From positions 124,001-188,000 of the forward strand of contig JBAMJV010002074.1 of the NCBI GenBank assembly GCA_037951105.1: a stretch of 64,000 nucleotides of DNA. Reading direction: 5' to 3'. This DNA is from Echinarachnius parma. Its lineage: Eukaryota > Echinodermata > Echinoidea > Clypeasteroida > Echinarachniidae. The position numbers and the translations under genes are program-made. How positions within the stretch are numbered: position 1 is the stretch's first letter; every line of letters starts with the position of its first letter. A model generated the notes under the pieces. The model was not told where the DNA came from and did not search any database. It worked only from the letters and a program-made list of their open reading frames with translations. Below, piece after piece: positions 34,738 through 47,100 of the stretch.

Positions 34738-34920
34738 TGTTTGGGCAGTTCTCAGAGGCGATACAGACATCAGACTCCTCATCTTGCAAGATCGTGCCTA
34801 CATCACAGAAGCACGCCGAGACGCACGCGGGAAGACAATCGATGTTTGAAGGCTGACCGCAATATGGTGGACATGGTGGACCGCACAATTCGAAATGTGT
34901 ACCAATTGGGCAATCATCGA
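34738..34920 (-). CDS. TIL-type cysteine-rich domain exon
   Basis: A 183-bp phase 1-1 exon (61 codons) preceded by TTCTTGCACAG and followed by GTAAGA. The reading starts DDCPIGTHFELCGPPCPPYC and continues through CLPACVSACFCDVG to the final CIASENCPN, with 10 cysteines in the order of trypsin-inhibitor-like (TIL) domains. TIL domains occur in secreted protease inhibitors and, beside VWD and EGF domains, in large extracellular proteins such as zonadhesin and SCO-spondin. It lies on the same strand as the EGF exons and may belong to the same gene, but no linking transcript is visible. The donor coincides with the terminus of the neighbouring MITE. A decayed duplicate is at 61851-62515. Confidence 0.82.
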
Positions 34921-35107
34921 CTGTGCAAGAACATTCGGACAGAGAAAGAAAATTACTGTTAGCAAAAACGTTTTTGCTGGGTTTGAAAAAACAAAGCGTA
35001 ATGGCTAATCAATTATCATGGAGACAAATGATCAAGACTTGATGAGTGGTTACGAAAGAGAGAGTTTAGTTTTGGTTTAGAGGGCACTTCAAAACATAAT
35101 TCATCTG
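34921..35107. repeat. TIL-flanking intron, duplicated
   Basis: The flanking intron through CATAATTCATCTG is also present at 62516-62663, so exon and intron were duplicated together. Polypyrimidine sequence upstream of the TIL acceptor is good. Confidence 0.7.
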
Positions 35108-35530
35108 TGAGGTAATACTAAACATTTGACGAGTTGTTTTTGTTTTAGGACTTGTTAAGGGAGACCATGTGAGGTCCCCATTTTTGTCAATTTTGGCCAA
35201 GTCATTGCCTGATAAATCGCACTTCCTGCCCGCCATAGCGTCGAACAGCTCTGCCCATTCTCTCGGCACACAGCTGAATACACACTAACAATGGCGCGCG
35301 TATTCTCGTTGTTCGCTGATATGACGACGATTAAGTGCGATTTATCAGGCACTGACTTGGTAAAAATTTACACAAGTGGGCACGTGACATGGTGTCACTC
35401 ACAGCGCCCTAAAACAAAAAGTACACAACAAAATTACCGTTCTTGGTATCGCTTTTTTATTTGAAAAGACAGTCTATCCGACGGACATAATCGTTTGTTA
35501 CTATATTTTGGGAAGTGACCCGTTCCGTTT
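35108..35530. mobile_element. Partial relative of the 25-kb TIR element (empty TTAA site)
   Basis: Homologous to 25105-25890, including the palindrome and the TTTTGGGAAGTGACCC end, but without the family B MITE: TTAA at 35155-35158 is uninterrupted. It begins directly after the TIL-flanking intron word CATCTG. Small minus ORFs at 35066-35352 are not genes. Confidence 0.75.
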
Positions 35531-36183
35531 TTTTTGGGGGGGGGGGGGCACCTTGTTAGCACTATCATTTCAATTTCAATTTCAATTTTATTCTTGCTTC
35601 CAACAAAACATTACAAATGAATTATTACAATTTATACAAAATATAGATATACATATTGGAAACAAGAGGGGTCCACTAAAAAGCAATGCTTGTACAATTG
35701 TGGACCCCTCAAATGATAGTTAGGAATATTATTGTATATTTAAATTAACACATTCTAGACTACAAAAAAGTATAGAGAGGAAAAAAGGGGTGCCAACAGA
35801 GACCTACATGGGACAAGAGAGAATTTGACAACAATAGGAGAAGACGGATACAATACAACAATTAGACACTGCCAAACGGAAGTGAGGGATCGGGGGTACA
35901 AATATAATCAGTAGTACAAAAGGATGAGCTACATGTGGGGTTCAAGTGAAAATGAGGAAAAAGAGTTGCGCTTAAAAAGAAGCTATGCATGAGAAGGCAC
36001 AATATATCATATCAGATTACATTTTGAGTCTGCGAGTAAAGAAAGACCTTGTTCAGGATGACGTACGGACGGGGAAAGAGTAAATGGGCGAAATAGTTCA
36101 ATGATGTACATAAGATTGTAATAAAAACAATTTAAATTTTTTCTTAAAAATATTAATCGATGGAGCATTTTTTAGTTCAGTAC

Positions 36184-37537
36184 TTAAAGAATTCCATAAT
36201 TTGGGGCCTTCATATATAAATGTATTTTGAGCAAGGAGGGTCGGCAAGAGAGGTAAATGAAATTCTTCAGAATGTCTTGAACAAGCATTGGATAATTATG
36301 GACTGAGCTATTTTTAAAAAACATTTCTTGAAAAACAGATGGCAACATATTTTTATTATAATTATACATAAATTGACCAAGTTTAAATAAATATAGATCT
36401 TTTACCTTCAGTATCTTATTTTCAAAAAATAAGGGGTCTGTATGGGAGAGAAAGGGGGAATTACAAATAATACGAATAATCTTCTTTTGTAATAACAACA
36501 CTTTATCCAATAAAGTTTCATGAGTGTTACCCCAAACTAAGATACTATAATTCAAGTATGGGAGTATCAGAGAACTAGCAAAAAAAAGCATAAGTAATGA
36601 ATTAAAAGGAAGACATGTCTTCACTTTATTAATTATACCAATATTACGAGAAATTGTTTTACAAATATTATCAATATGAAATTTCCAAGTAAGGTTATTA
36701 TCAACCGTTACACCCAAAAATGTAATGAATGAAACACACTCCAAAGGGGTGTTTTTCAAAAACTATGTTAGCAGGTAACGAATCTATAGATTTACTAAAC
36801 AACATATATTTCGTTTTCTGGAGATTCAATGATAATTTGTTCGCTCTGATCCACGATAAAATATGACTCATTTCAATATTAATAATTTCAACTAGTCTAT
36901 AAGAATCATTATGAGAAAAAAACAAATTCGTATCATCAGCGAAAAGTACGAAAGACAAAATTTCGAATGATCGACAAAAGTCATTAATATATAAAATAAA
37001 TACAAGTGGGCCTAGTATACTACCTTGTGGAACACCACAATTTATATTATGGGGAGCTGAAGAGTTATCATTTAAAGAAACATACTGCTTTCTATCCGAA
37101 AGATAGCTCCTGAACCACTCCAAGGCCATCCCACGTACACCATAATGTGAAAGTTTATAAAGTAAAATGTCGTGATTAATTGTGTCAAAGGCCTTGGAGA
37201 AGTCCAGGAAAATGCCTATCGTATGAGAAGATTTGTCGATTGCATGAGCTACCTTCTCAATAAAAGACAATAATGCGTGTACAGTATTATGTTTTTCCCT
37301 TAAACCAAATTGGAGATTAGAAAAAATATTATTATTCTTCAAAAAGGACACTGTCCGAGAATAAATTATTTTTTCTAAAATTTTCGAAAAAGAGGACAAT
37401 AAAGAAATCGGTCGATAATTATTTACATCTAATTTATCTCCTTTTTTAAACAAAGGAATAACCTTAGCAATTTTCATAGAGTTTGGTACCTGGCCATATA
37501 ATAAAGACAAATTAAAAATATGAACGAGAGGATCCAC
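36184..37537 (-). pseudogene. LINE reverse transcriptase remnant
   Basis: Reverse transcriptase domain of the 35.6-39.1 kb LINE. Visible motifs in order: NNYRPISLLSSFSKILEKI, FLDFSKAFDTINHDIL, GVPQGSILGPLVFILYINDF and the catalytic FADD box (VLFADDTNLF), then LSLNLQKTKYMLFS. The C-terminal connection and thumb-like part (ITFLGVTVDNNLTWKFHI) continues in another frame from about 36757, a frameshift at an A-run. The enzyme would copy its RNA at a nicked genomic site. It is inactive as found. Confidence 0.88.
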
Positions 37538-38027
37538 AACGGAAGATATAATGCCTTTTAAAATGAAATGATTAATTTCATCATGGCCTGAACTTTTCTT
37601 AGAATCAAATTTCGAAACAATATCTAAAATTTATGAGTAGGAACAAAAAATATAGAGTTTGAATTGGGCTGGCCCAAAAAATCAACAAAATGCTTATTTG
37701 ATGGGGGGATATTAGCAGCAAGATTTTCACCAATCGAAGAAAAGTAATTATTTAAAATATTTACTATGTCCCTTGGATCCTCAACAATCTCATCATTAAA
37801 CTAAATTTTTGTTATGTTAGATTTATTATTAATAACATACATTGCCTGCTTAATCGTTTTCCAAGTATTTTTCATATCATGTTTATATAATGCCAACATA
37901 TTTTCAAAATACCTTTTCTTTTCCAAACGAATAATCTTAATCAAAATATTTTTATAAGATGTATATTTAATTTTCAACCTTTCTGTGCCATCTAATTTAT
38001 ATTTATAAAAAAGATTATTTTTCCTAT

Positions 38028-39110
38028 TTATAGAACGTAATATTGATTTAGTGATCCAAGGGAGTCTTGGTGTTTTTTATAATCATTAATTTTAACTCTT
38101 TGGTTAGGAATACAAGTATCTAATTGATTATTCAAAATATCACAAAAATTATCGTAAGAAAAATTCACTTCATCTCCACCATAAACAGGAGACCAATCTA
38201 CATGTTCAATACTAGAAGCAAGACTAACTAATTTGTTATTAGTGACTTTACGTCTAAATGAACGTGGGTCATAATTATTAATTGATTTAAATACAGTATA
38301 ATGCGTCACAATAGGATAATGGTCAGTTATGTCCGAAAGAACAATATAAGAGTCAGGGTGGGGGATTACATTTGAAAAGATGTTATCTATTAATGAGGTA
38401 GAGGAGTTTGTCACACGCGTGGGCTTAGAAATAAGAGGTAAAAAAGAGGCAGAGAGGAGAGTCTCGAGAAATTCTTGTGACAAATTATTATGTTCATGAT
38501 TTAATAAATTTATATTAAAGTCCCCCATTAAAAAGACATCATTATTTATAAACGCTGGACTTCGCAATAAGTCAGAGAATTGCGTCAAGAATTCTCTAGG
38601 GTTATTATTAGGGGGTCGATGAATGACTCCAACTATTATATTTTTACCTCCAGGATGCATAATTTCAATAAAGAGAGTCTCAAGGACATTATTCATTATT
38701 GAAATATTATCATGCAAAACATAATTCAAGGATTTAAGCACATATAAAGCAACACCACCACCGACTCTCCCTTGCCTATTTTTAAAGACAAAATCATAAT
38801 TATCGATTAAGAAGGGTAAATTAGAATCATGGGATAACCAAGTTTCTGTTAGGTCAATTACAGAAAGCTGTTTATTGGAAGGGTTATCTAAAAATGATTG
38901 CAATTCATCAAAATGTTTATTTAAACTTCGTATATTTAAATGCAATAAAGAGAATGTATCACTATTAAAATCTTTAATAATATTATGAAACTGTGCATTT
39001 GTTATATACTTTGTAAAAGAATGTTGTGCTGGATCATCGTGATCTAAATTCAAATTCAACTCTTCAAAAAATGAGTTTATATTTTCAACTACAGTTTCAT
39101 CAAAAATTCC
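38028..39110 (-). pseudogene. LINE APE-type endonuclease remnant
   Basis: Endonuclease/exonuclease/phosphatase fold with SLLHLNIRSLNKHF, the catalytic-Glu motif LTETWLS, GVIHRPPNN, MGDFNIN and the final DITDHYPIV. The frame is open upstream of the nominal start at 39059 to the truncation point. Near 38076 a run of A shifts the frame, separating it from the linker and reverse transcriptase. The linker (about 37538-38070) contains at least two more stops. Confidence 0.88.
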
Positions 39111-39484
39111 TGTACCCCGGTCATAGGAGAAAATGCAAGCCTAAGACATTTTGTGCATCATTAAAGTGGTTTCTTACTGTTTGGTTTAATAACTAAACTG
39201 AATTATTCATGTAAATATACAAACGTTTAAAACAAAGTGGTACAGTGTATATCATGAATTCTATCCGACAGAGTTGGATGGCATGTTCTTCCCTCTAAAA
39301 AAATGATCCAGCAATTTCTGCATCTGTTACACATACATCATGTTGTACATTGGGTGATTTCAAATGTGTGGCCTTCAGTGTCAGGCATCTGCAAATTCTT
39401 GGGACAAAACAATTGATATGGCGTATCGTGCATATGAAACACGTCATGTTAATGCTTGGTGCTTATTTATCTAAAAATACTCAC
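39111..39484. repeat. Duplicated intron module, copy D
   Basis: Homologous to about 9478-9838 (CCCCGGTCATA, then GTGGTTTCTTACTG and GTATCGTGCATATGAAA), directly downstream of the LINE truncation point and leading into an intact EGF exon. This ties the 39-kb exon to the 5-14 kb cluster. Confidence 0.75.
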
Positions 39485-39598
39485 CCATCTGGCAGTTGAA
39501 CCCAACGTATCCATCAGGACATGCACACGCATAGCCCCCGCTGAGCGTTGCAGTACAGGTTTCTCCATTATTGCAAGGGTTTGGGGAGCATTGATCAT
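39485..39598 (-). CDS. EGF-like exon (diverged)
   Basis: A 114-bp phase 1-1 exon coding 38 residues: D-DQCSPNPC at the start, then GETC, YACAC and GYVGFNC, six cysteines. The acceptor is TTTTTTAG and the donor GTGAGT. It lacks the acidic residue of the DINEC start and the Asp/Asn of the calcium-type hydroxylation motif, so it may not bind calcium. It is the most 5' intact EGF exon in the window in transcript order. Confidence 0.88.
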
Positions 39599-39896
39599 CT
39601 AAAAAAAAATATCATACCAAATAAGGCGTAATATGGGGAGCCCGTAACAATGCAGTAAAGTCGGCGTGGCAGAGCAAAATACCTCGAACAAGCGTTTATC
39701 GTTAAAAACTAGACAGCTTGTGGACCCCCCCCCCCCCCCCCCTGGGAAAAACAACAACAACAACACCAACAGCAATAACAAACAAACAAATTCATCAATT
39801 TATATTAAAAACATACTTGGCACAAAAACTAATACCAAAACATAAGGTGAACATTTGGGAACAAATAAAGAAATAAGCCCAACAAAAAAGTAAGTT
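39599..39896. other. Intron; no gene recognised
   Basis: Contains a C-run of about 18 at 39724-39741 followed by AACAACAAC repeats. The ORF at 39599-39781 is low complexity. Confidence 0.4.
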
Positions 39897-40186
39897 CCCC
39901 CCTAATCAAAATAGCGTAATTTTTAACGAAATTGTTTTGAGTAAAATAACTTGGCAGGATTGTTTCTACACTTATTGACTAACTTCTGTGTGAAAAAGAG
40001 ATTGATCAGTCGAGTCATGCACTAGTGAGCACACATTTTAAAGGCAAAATTGTCACTTTTCAAAAGTCACAAGATTCATGTGACTTTTGAAAAGTAACAA
40101 TTTTGCTTTTAATGTGTGCTCACTCGTGCATGACTCGAGGGACCAATTTTATTTTCACACAAAAGTTAGTCAATAAGTGTAGGAAC
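39897..40186. repeat. Foldback element, left part (split by LINE)
   Basis: From CCTAATCAAAATAGCG through a palindrome centred at about 40083 whose arms (about 39972-40083 and 40084-40186) contain CAAAATTGTCACTTTTCAAAAG and its inverse. The missing outer right part is found after the LINE at 47894-47961. Confidence 0.82.
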
Positions 40187-40264
40187 TTGTGTGACATTAA
40201 CACAAGAAAGGGGCTATTCATTTGAGATTCAAGAAGAATGTCATTATTGAATACAAAGACATCG

Positions 40265-40355
40265 TGAAAGAAAATAGAAGGAGAGATAAAGACTCAAGAA
40301 AATAGAAGGAGAGATAAAGACTCAAGAAAATAGAAGGAGAGGTAAAGACTCAAGA
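40265..40355 (+). repeat. 29-bp tandem repeat (three copies)
   Basis: AGAAAATAGAAGGAGAGATA plus AAGACTCA repeated three times near the 5' end of the LINE. L1/Tx1-type 5' UTRs often contain tandem repeats; function here unknown. Confidence 0.8.
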
Positions 40356-40989
40356 AATTATCTCGTTAATGCTTTGACGTCGCCATACGGACATGTCGCA
40401 AACTGTAAGATGATTAGCTGGACATTGTCACTAAAACAAACATTATATATTCGGAAACTTACAGATGTTGTATATTTATATTTTCTCTCTAACTATTTGA
40501 TTACGCCTTTGTGTTACTGATATTTTATGACAAATGTTTCATTCCATAGATATTATACCTCAATAATTGTGGAGTCTAAGATATAATATAGTTATGGTCT
40601 GGATCGGAGAACGATTCCATTATTTTTATGAGAAATTTTGAAATGTATAGATGTCTGAGGAACACTAGCTTATATGTACCAGCACCATTGCGGTGCAAAA
40701 TAATTGTTTTGCCTTTATTATGCTCGAAGGGTATACATAGTTACAGATGATTGAGTAGAACCCTTGTTATTATTTTGAAATATTGGTTTTAGTAATTTTT
40801 TATAAAACATACTTAGTAACAGTTTATTGGTGGTGTCTCGGTTGGGTCGTTGTTTTAACAAGACATTAAATCTTAATGTTTTGTTGGAGTGGTGATTCAG
40901 TGGAGATATTATTAATGAATTGTTAAAAGGTTATTTTAAGAAAAAATAATAAAAATAATAATAATTCTCTAGAAAGTTAAAATATTTTT

Positions 40990-41168
40990 TGATTGGTATG
41001 GATATTTCGGCCGTTTCTGAGCCGATTTCGATTAAATGGAGTTTTTTGTTTTTGTTTGTTATCAAGATTGTTTGTTCTTTTAAATTTGATAGTCAGGTTT
41101 ATATTGTTTTATGAAGGGGTATGTTGTGAAGTGCCCTCTATACTAATTGCTCAATTTTCTCTTTAGTG
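40990..41168 (+). repeat. Diverged right half of a family A MITE
   Basis: GGATATTTCGGCCGTTTCTGA and GTGCCCTCTATACTAATTGCTCAATT correspond to 13150-13300 in the family A element. The end is decayed and the left half is not identifiable. Confidence 0.6.
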
Positions 41169-41697
41169 GTTATTTTTGAAAGAAAGTAGTAATTTCATTG
41201 AATTTTATATTCATTTATTTAATTTTTTTTAGCACTATTGAATTATAATTATGATTTGTTGGTATAATATAACAGTTATACCTCTAAATAATTAGTTTCA
41301 ATATAATAGAATTGCCCCTTTAAATATAAATTGATATAAATGGATTTTGCGTAAATATTATGGTTTATGGAAGGCCTGACACATTGGCAACTGTCACTGT
41401 GTATGTGTTTATTCAAATACGACTGGGAGAGATTACGACTGTTAATTTGAAGTTTCACGCTACCATACCCGTTATACAACTGAAACGTATATTGTATGAC
41501 ACAGGTGCAGCTGTTTTATGAGTAAGGATCGGGATTGAAATACGTTAATCTTACTGTTGATTATACGTTATAATTCTATTCCTTTATTTATAGTTTAGTT
41601 CTTCCTTTCCGCAGAAGTCATGATGTTGACCTCCTTCGCTCCCGCTTTCTTTCTCTCTCTTTGTTTTCTTTTTTTTCTCTTAATCTCCGTGTATATA

Positions 41698-41893
41698 ATA
41701 GACCGATTCGGTGTTGTATAGGGGTGGTGTGCTTGTGGTGGCGGACTTTATCGGTGGGCTTAGCTGTAATGACTAGGATCGGCAAGCTATACTAGCTATT
41801 ACTTGCTGTTCTTTGTTGCTATGGTTGGGCCTGCCGGCGTGGGGGATGCCGTCATGCGCGTACCGTTGGAGTGCATTACCGAATCGGTCTATT
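41698..41893. mobile_element. Small TIR element (ATAGACCGATTCGGT ends)
   Basis: AATAGACCGATTCGGT at the left and ACCGAATCGGTCTATT at the right, about 196 bp apart, with a GC-richer interior than the flanks. It lies in the 5' region of the Tx1-like LINE. TSD ambiguous (TA or none). Confidence 0.7.
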
Positions 41894-42209
41894 GAAAGAC
41901 ATGTAAGACGATCGTATGTACACCGGTTGGGATGCAACTTTTATTATGACTTTTATACTGCTTAATTCGCTTATTTAAATGCGACTGTTTAAAACGCTAT
42001 TGATACTCTTTTATGATTTTTGAATTTGGAAAGAAAAAAAAGGGTTGGGGGGAAGAAGTTTATTGAGATTTTTGGGCAACAAATAACTGCGAGATTCTAA
42101 TTGTAGTTATGCTGGGGCACTTGTAATTCTTGTACAATTGCGAGTGTATATTTTTATTTTTATTTTTTATTAATTTTTTCCTCATTAAAAAAAAGAAGAA
42201 GCTAATAAT

Positions 42210-42299
42210 ATGGGAAGATTTAGAGGTAAGCTTAGACATGTTAGGGAAGGGTATTCAGATTTAGAGGTAAGCTTAGACATGTTAGAGAAGGGTATTCAT
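42210..42299 (+). repeat. 41-bp direct duplication
   Basis: AGATTTAGAGGTAAGCTTAG plus ACATGTTAG and GGGTATTC occurs twice head to tail. The ORF 42210-42428 reads across it and is not supported. Confidence 0.75.
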
Positions 42300-42692
42300 A
42301 TTTTGATATTCCTGCTTACTCCTAGTCCTTGCTGCCTTCTTTTCTCCTTCGATACTTGTCTTTTTTCTTCATTTCTATATTTCCTTATTTTTTCAATATT
42401 CATTTATTTATCAACATTTTTAAATTAATTTTTGTTTTTTTGTTAATTGGTTTATTTTTAATTTTTTGTTATCTTGAATTATCATACAAATGACTTTACG
42501 AAGCCTTTATTTTAAAATTCCATGGTCAATTTGCGGAGCTTTTTTAAATTTTTTAAAAAAAAGTTCCTTGAGTTTGCGTATGAATAGTAATATGTGTAAA
42601 TGTGTTTTGTGTATGTTCAATGTTGTGTGTGCCAATTGTAAAAATCTCCACAGGGTGTATTGGATTTATATCCTTTATGATGTCAGTTATAT

Positions 42693-44110
42693 ATGTCTAA
42701 GGTAGATGTTGTTTCTATGAATTGTCGTGGTCTAGCAAATAAGGACAAAAGACATGAATTGTTTCAATTTTTAATATTAAATCAATATCATATATGTTGC
42801 TTACAAGATACGCATTTTATTGATTTAGATCGAGAAAGCCTTAAAAAAGAATGGGGTGGTCAATGTTTTATTAGTTGTAAAGCTTCAAACTCAAGAGGAG
42901 TGGCAATTTTGTTTAGTGGAGGCATAACAGTCGATATTTTAGATAGTAAAGAAGATGATAATGGAAATTTTTTTTGTACTCCATATTAGGATATTTGATT
43001 ATGATATTACATTAGTATCTTTGTATGGTCCCAACACTGACAGTCCCCTTTTTTATGGTCAGATAGAAAAATGTATATTGGAATTTGAAAACCCATTTAC
43101 TATTATTTGTGGTGATTGGAATCTGGTACAGGATTTTGATTTAGACACTTACAATTATATTCGCATTAATAACCCATTGGCAAAAAATTACAGTTAGTCA
43201 TTTAACCGGTTGCTTCCGAAAATAAAAGCGCATCTATAGACCCTCAAAACGAGATTCTTTTCACTGATACGAGCCAAGGGCTCCACACAAAAGACCAGCG
43301 GCTGTGTGTGCGGGCAGAGAAATCGATTTTTACGAACAAAGGTGGTGCACGCACAAAAGGCCGGTAACCTTGTATAGAAATGTATTCTATACCACAGTGA
43401 AGATCCCGGTTTATAGGCAGCTGTATACAGCAGCTCTATGCATACAGAATCACGTACAATCTCTATTGGCATGGCGCGCACGAATGGAATATTTCGCTGC
43501 CACTATTATTGTACGCGTTATGGGAATACTGCCTGTCCAAGCGAAACGCAATTTCTCTAAATTTTGGCTGGTACATCGTACATTCACCGCTGTACGAAAT
43601 TATTTCAACTTTGTAAGTAACATTACATACTTTATACAGTTACCAATTGCTGTAAAACTCATGATACGTCACAAGTTTGAGATATTTCGATAGCTTATTT
43701 TATTAGCTTTCAAGTGATATAACAAATTCAGTATGTCTGCATTCAAAATATAGCTTTTTAGACGATTGAATAGTGTCATGAGTGTGGTATTTTCGGAACC
43801 GAGTATAGTCGGTTCCCGGGTGGGAGTGTGTGACACGGGGCCCGTATTAACTCGGTTCCAGGAAGAAACGGGTTAAAACAGAATTTAAATTTGATTGATC
43901 CTTGGAGGGAATTGTATCCTTTAAAAATAAGTTTTTCTTGGCGACAGCCAAATCCGGTAAAAATGGCAAGATTGGATTTTTTTCTTGTTACAAAAGAATT
44001 AATGTCAGTTATAGATAAATTGAAAATATTACCAGGATATAGGACAGACCATTCATTAGTATGCTTGTCTTTGAATTTAGATAAGATACATACAGGTAAA
44101 GGTTATTGGA
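42693..44110 (+). pseudogene. L1/Tx1-like LINE endonuclease remnant
   Basis: APE-type endonuclease with VVSMNCRGLANKDKRHEL, LQDTHF, VSLYGPNTDSP, CGDWNLV and, past an insertion, SFSWRQPNPVKMARLDFF and RTDHSLVCLSL. A T-run near 42970 shifts the frame, and a 667-bp TTAA MITE (43206-43872) splits the domain. The NCRGLAN and RTDHSLV motifs with ARLDFF are characteristic of L1 and Tx1 endonucleases. Inactive. Confidence 0.85.
43206..43872. mobile_element. TTAA-inserting element (CCGGTTGCTTCC ends)
   Basis: Flanked by TTAA at 43202-43205 and 43873-43876. Ends CCGGTTGCTTCC and GGAAGAAACGGG are imperfect inverses, with CCGAAAATA and TATTTTCGG further in. It interrupts the LINE endonuclease. Internal ORFs on both strands (43194-43481, 43304-43693) have no recognisable domain. 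Confidence 0.78.
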
Positions 44111-47100
44111 AATTTAATAATTCGTTGTTGAAAGATGAAGAATATGTACAGAAAGTTAAACATGTAATTAAAGAAAATATTGTAATGTATTCGGTGGATG
44201 AAGTGTCTTATGATGAATTAGACTTAGATAAATGTAACTTTGAAAATTATAGATTTTCTATAGATGATCAGTTATTTTTTAATACATTATTAATGATGAT
44301 AAGAGGTGAGACAATATCATATTCAAGTATGAAAAGAAAACGGTGTATGAAAAATGAAACTAAATTAGAAAAAGAAATTAGTGATTTAGAAAATAAGATT
44401 ATTTATGTTTTAGATAATAAAGATATTATTGAAGAATTGGAAGATTAAAAAAATAGTTTGGAAGATTTAAGAAAACAAAAAGTCGATGACGCAATTCTTC
44501 GTTCAAAGTTACAATGGATGGAGTTTGGTGAAAAACCCTCAAAGTTCTTTTTGAACTTAGAAAAACAAAATCGTATTAATAGACAAATTAAAACACTGAT
44601 TGATGATCAAGGTAATACAATTCAAAATCCAAATGTTTCATTTGAAGTACATCGTTGTTACTCTAAATTATATAAGCATAAACCTGTATCCGACTTTGAT
44701 TGGGATCTTTTTCAATCAAGAAACATCCCGAAATTGAATGTGCAGATGAAAGATTCTTTAGAAGGTCCTTTGGTAATTGACGAGGTTTTTCAAGTTATTA
44801 CAAATATGAAAAATAATAAATCCCCAGGAATGGATGGTTTTACAGTTGAATTTCTAAAGTTTTTTTGGGGCAGTATAAAGTATTTTTACTTCGATCATTG
44901 AATTATGCATATTTTAATGGTCATATGACTGAAGCGCATAAAATGGGAGTGATTACATTAATACCAAAAGGAAATAAAGATAGAAAATTGTTATCAAACT
45001 GGAGACCTATTTCTTTATTAAAGTGATCCAGGTAAAGTGTCAGATATTGCACAAAATGACATTTGAGACTTCAATCCCATATCAATATCATTGTAAAGTA
45101 CAATTGAAAGATTTGTGAAAGTTTGAAGGAAAACGAACACTGTTTACCTAGTGAAAAAACGAATATTGAGTTCATATTTTATCACCGAATACTGATGGCT
45201 TGTCGTAGAATTGCAACAGTTATAACTGGCAGCCTATGACGATATATCCGCACCCGTGTATGTTTACATAATGCGGTATACAAAATTCCTGGAATTCGCG
45301 CACGTGTTGGATCAAAGTTCTCTAGGTCGGGAATGTTTCCCACGCTCGGACGTAATCAGCTGAAACAAGTGTACTTTTTATCTAAAGCGTTAATCAACGT
45401 GATTGAAATAAAAAATTTAAATGATAATTATCTTCATACTAAAGGGACATTTGAAAAAATCTAACCCTATTTTATTCTTCTCTTACCATAAGCTAAACAA
45501 CACGGCAGAAGAGAAACGAGGAAGCTCCAATTATTTTTCGTGGAGTTAGACACTTTACCTGGATCACTTTAAATGTTATATATAAAATAGCTTCATCTTG
45601 TATTGCAAACCGGATCAAACAAATATTACCTTTTGTGATTAATGAAAGTCAAAAGGGTTTCATGTTTGGACGATTTATTGGGGAAAATATACGTCTTTTG
45701 TTTGATTTAATGTTATACACGGATTTAAATGATATTCCTGGACTTTTGTTGATAATAGATTTTGAAAAAGCCTTCGACTCAATATCACACGACTTTATTT
45801 TTCAGGCTCTGGACTTTTTTAATTTTGGTGATTCAATAAAATCATGGATTAAACTTTTTTATGAGAATGCATCGTCATGCGCTATGGTCAATGGTCATGT
45901 GACAAACAGATTTAATATAGAAAGAGGATGTCGTCAAGGTGACCCTCTGTCTCCATACATTTTTCTTTTATGTGCAGAAATATTAAGTATAATGGTAAGA
46001 AAATGTGATGGTATAAATAGGATAAAAATAGCAAATATTCAGCACAAAATAATTCAGTATGCTGATGATACTCTAATTACTTTACATGGTACAGAAGATG
46101 ATTTGAAGAAAACGATAGAAATTTTAAATACTTTTGAAGCTGCATCAGGGTTGAGTTTAAATAAACACAAAACTAAAGTAATGTGGATAGGGAGATATAA
46201 AGAAAGGAAAGATTCTTTGTGTACGGAAGAAAATTTAGATTGGGTTTTTGATGGTTATTTTAAATATTTAGGCATCGATTTCTCGGGTGACTTGCACGAT
46301 ATGGTTGATCATAATTTGTATACACAAATTTTACATATTAACTCTCAAATGACTCTCTGGTTGAAAAGATCGTTAACAGTGTTTGGTAGAATAATAGTTG
46401 TAAAATCCTTATTAGTATCAAAGTTAAATTATTTATTTTTATCATTACCGAACCCCTCTGATGAAATTATGAAATTATTACAAAAGTCATTTTTTGAATT
46501 TATTTGGAATCATAAACCTGACAAAATAAGTAGGAAACAAATGATACAACCCTATCATTTGGGAGGAGCCAAAATGATAGATATATACTCACATGTTCAT
46601 TCATTGAAAATATCATGGATGAGAAGATACTTTTTTGGTAATATAGATTCTTTTATTGATAATTTAATGCATACATTTATGCCCAAAAATTGTCAATTGA
46701 ACCCTACTTTTGGTGATGTTCACTTTTTAAGATTGTCAATAGGTGCAACTAACCCGTTTTGGAAAAATGTTTTTTTGGCTTATAGTATTTTACAGTCTAA
46801 AAGTTTTCGCGATATATCTTTTCAGCTTCTATGGTTTAATATTCATATTCAGGTGAATACCGGGTGTGTATTTTATAGGTCTTGGTACGAAAAGGGTATA
46901 ATATGTATTAACGATTTGTTAGATGAAGATGGAACTTTTTTGTCACTCAATGAATTTAAATTGAAATATCAAATTACAGTTAATTTTTTGCAATACTTTG
47001 GCCTATGTGAAGCTATTAAATCTGGTTTCAATAACCGCTGTGGTATTTTTGTGAAAATGGAACAGCCTTTAAGATTAGATTTAATTTCCCTTATTTGTCA

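Larger units (their letters stand above)
35566..39110 (-). mobile_element. Non-LTR retrotransposon, Jockey/CR1-L2 group, 5'-truncated
   Basis: A minus-strand LINE with an APE-type endonuclease followed by reverse transcriptase, and a 3' tail of short repeats of the ATTGAA type (35566-35588), as in CR1/L2-like clades. The open frame runs to the 5' boundary at about 39110, where the EGF intron module resumes, so the element is truncated within its ORF. Several frameshifts and stops (near 36757, 37632, 37802 and 38076) make it inactive. No clear TSD. Confidence 0.85.

Noticed and set aside
34347..34888. 169-codon plus-strand ORF opposite the TIL exon
   Set aside because: It runs through two MITEs and the antisense of the TIL exon; cysteine pattern and splice sites support the minus strand.
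43194..43693. Genes inside the 43.2-43.9 kb insertion
   Set aside because: ORFs on both strands without domains, within a TTAA-flanked non-autonomous element.
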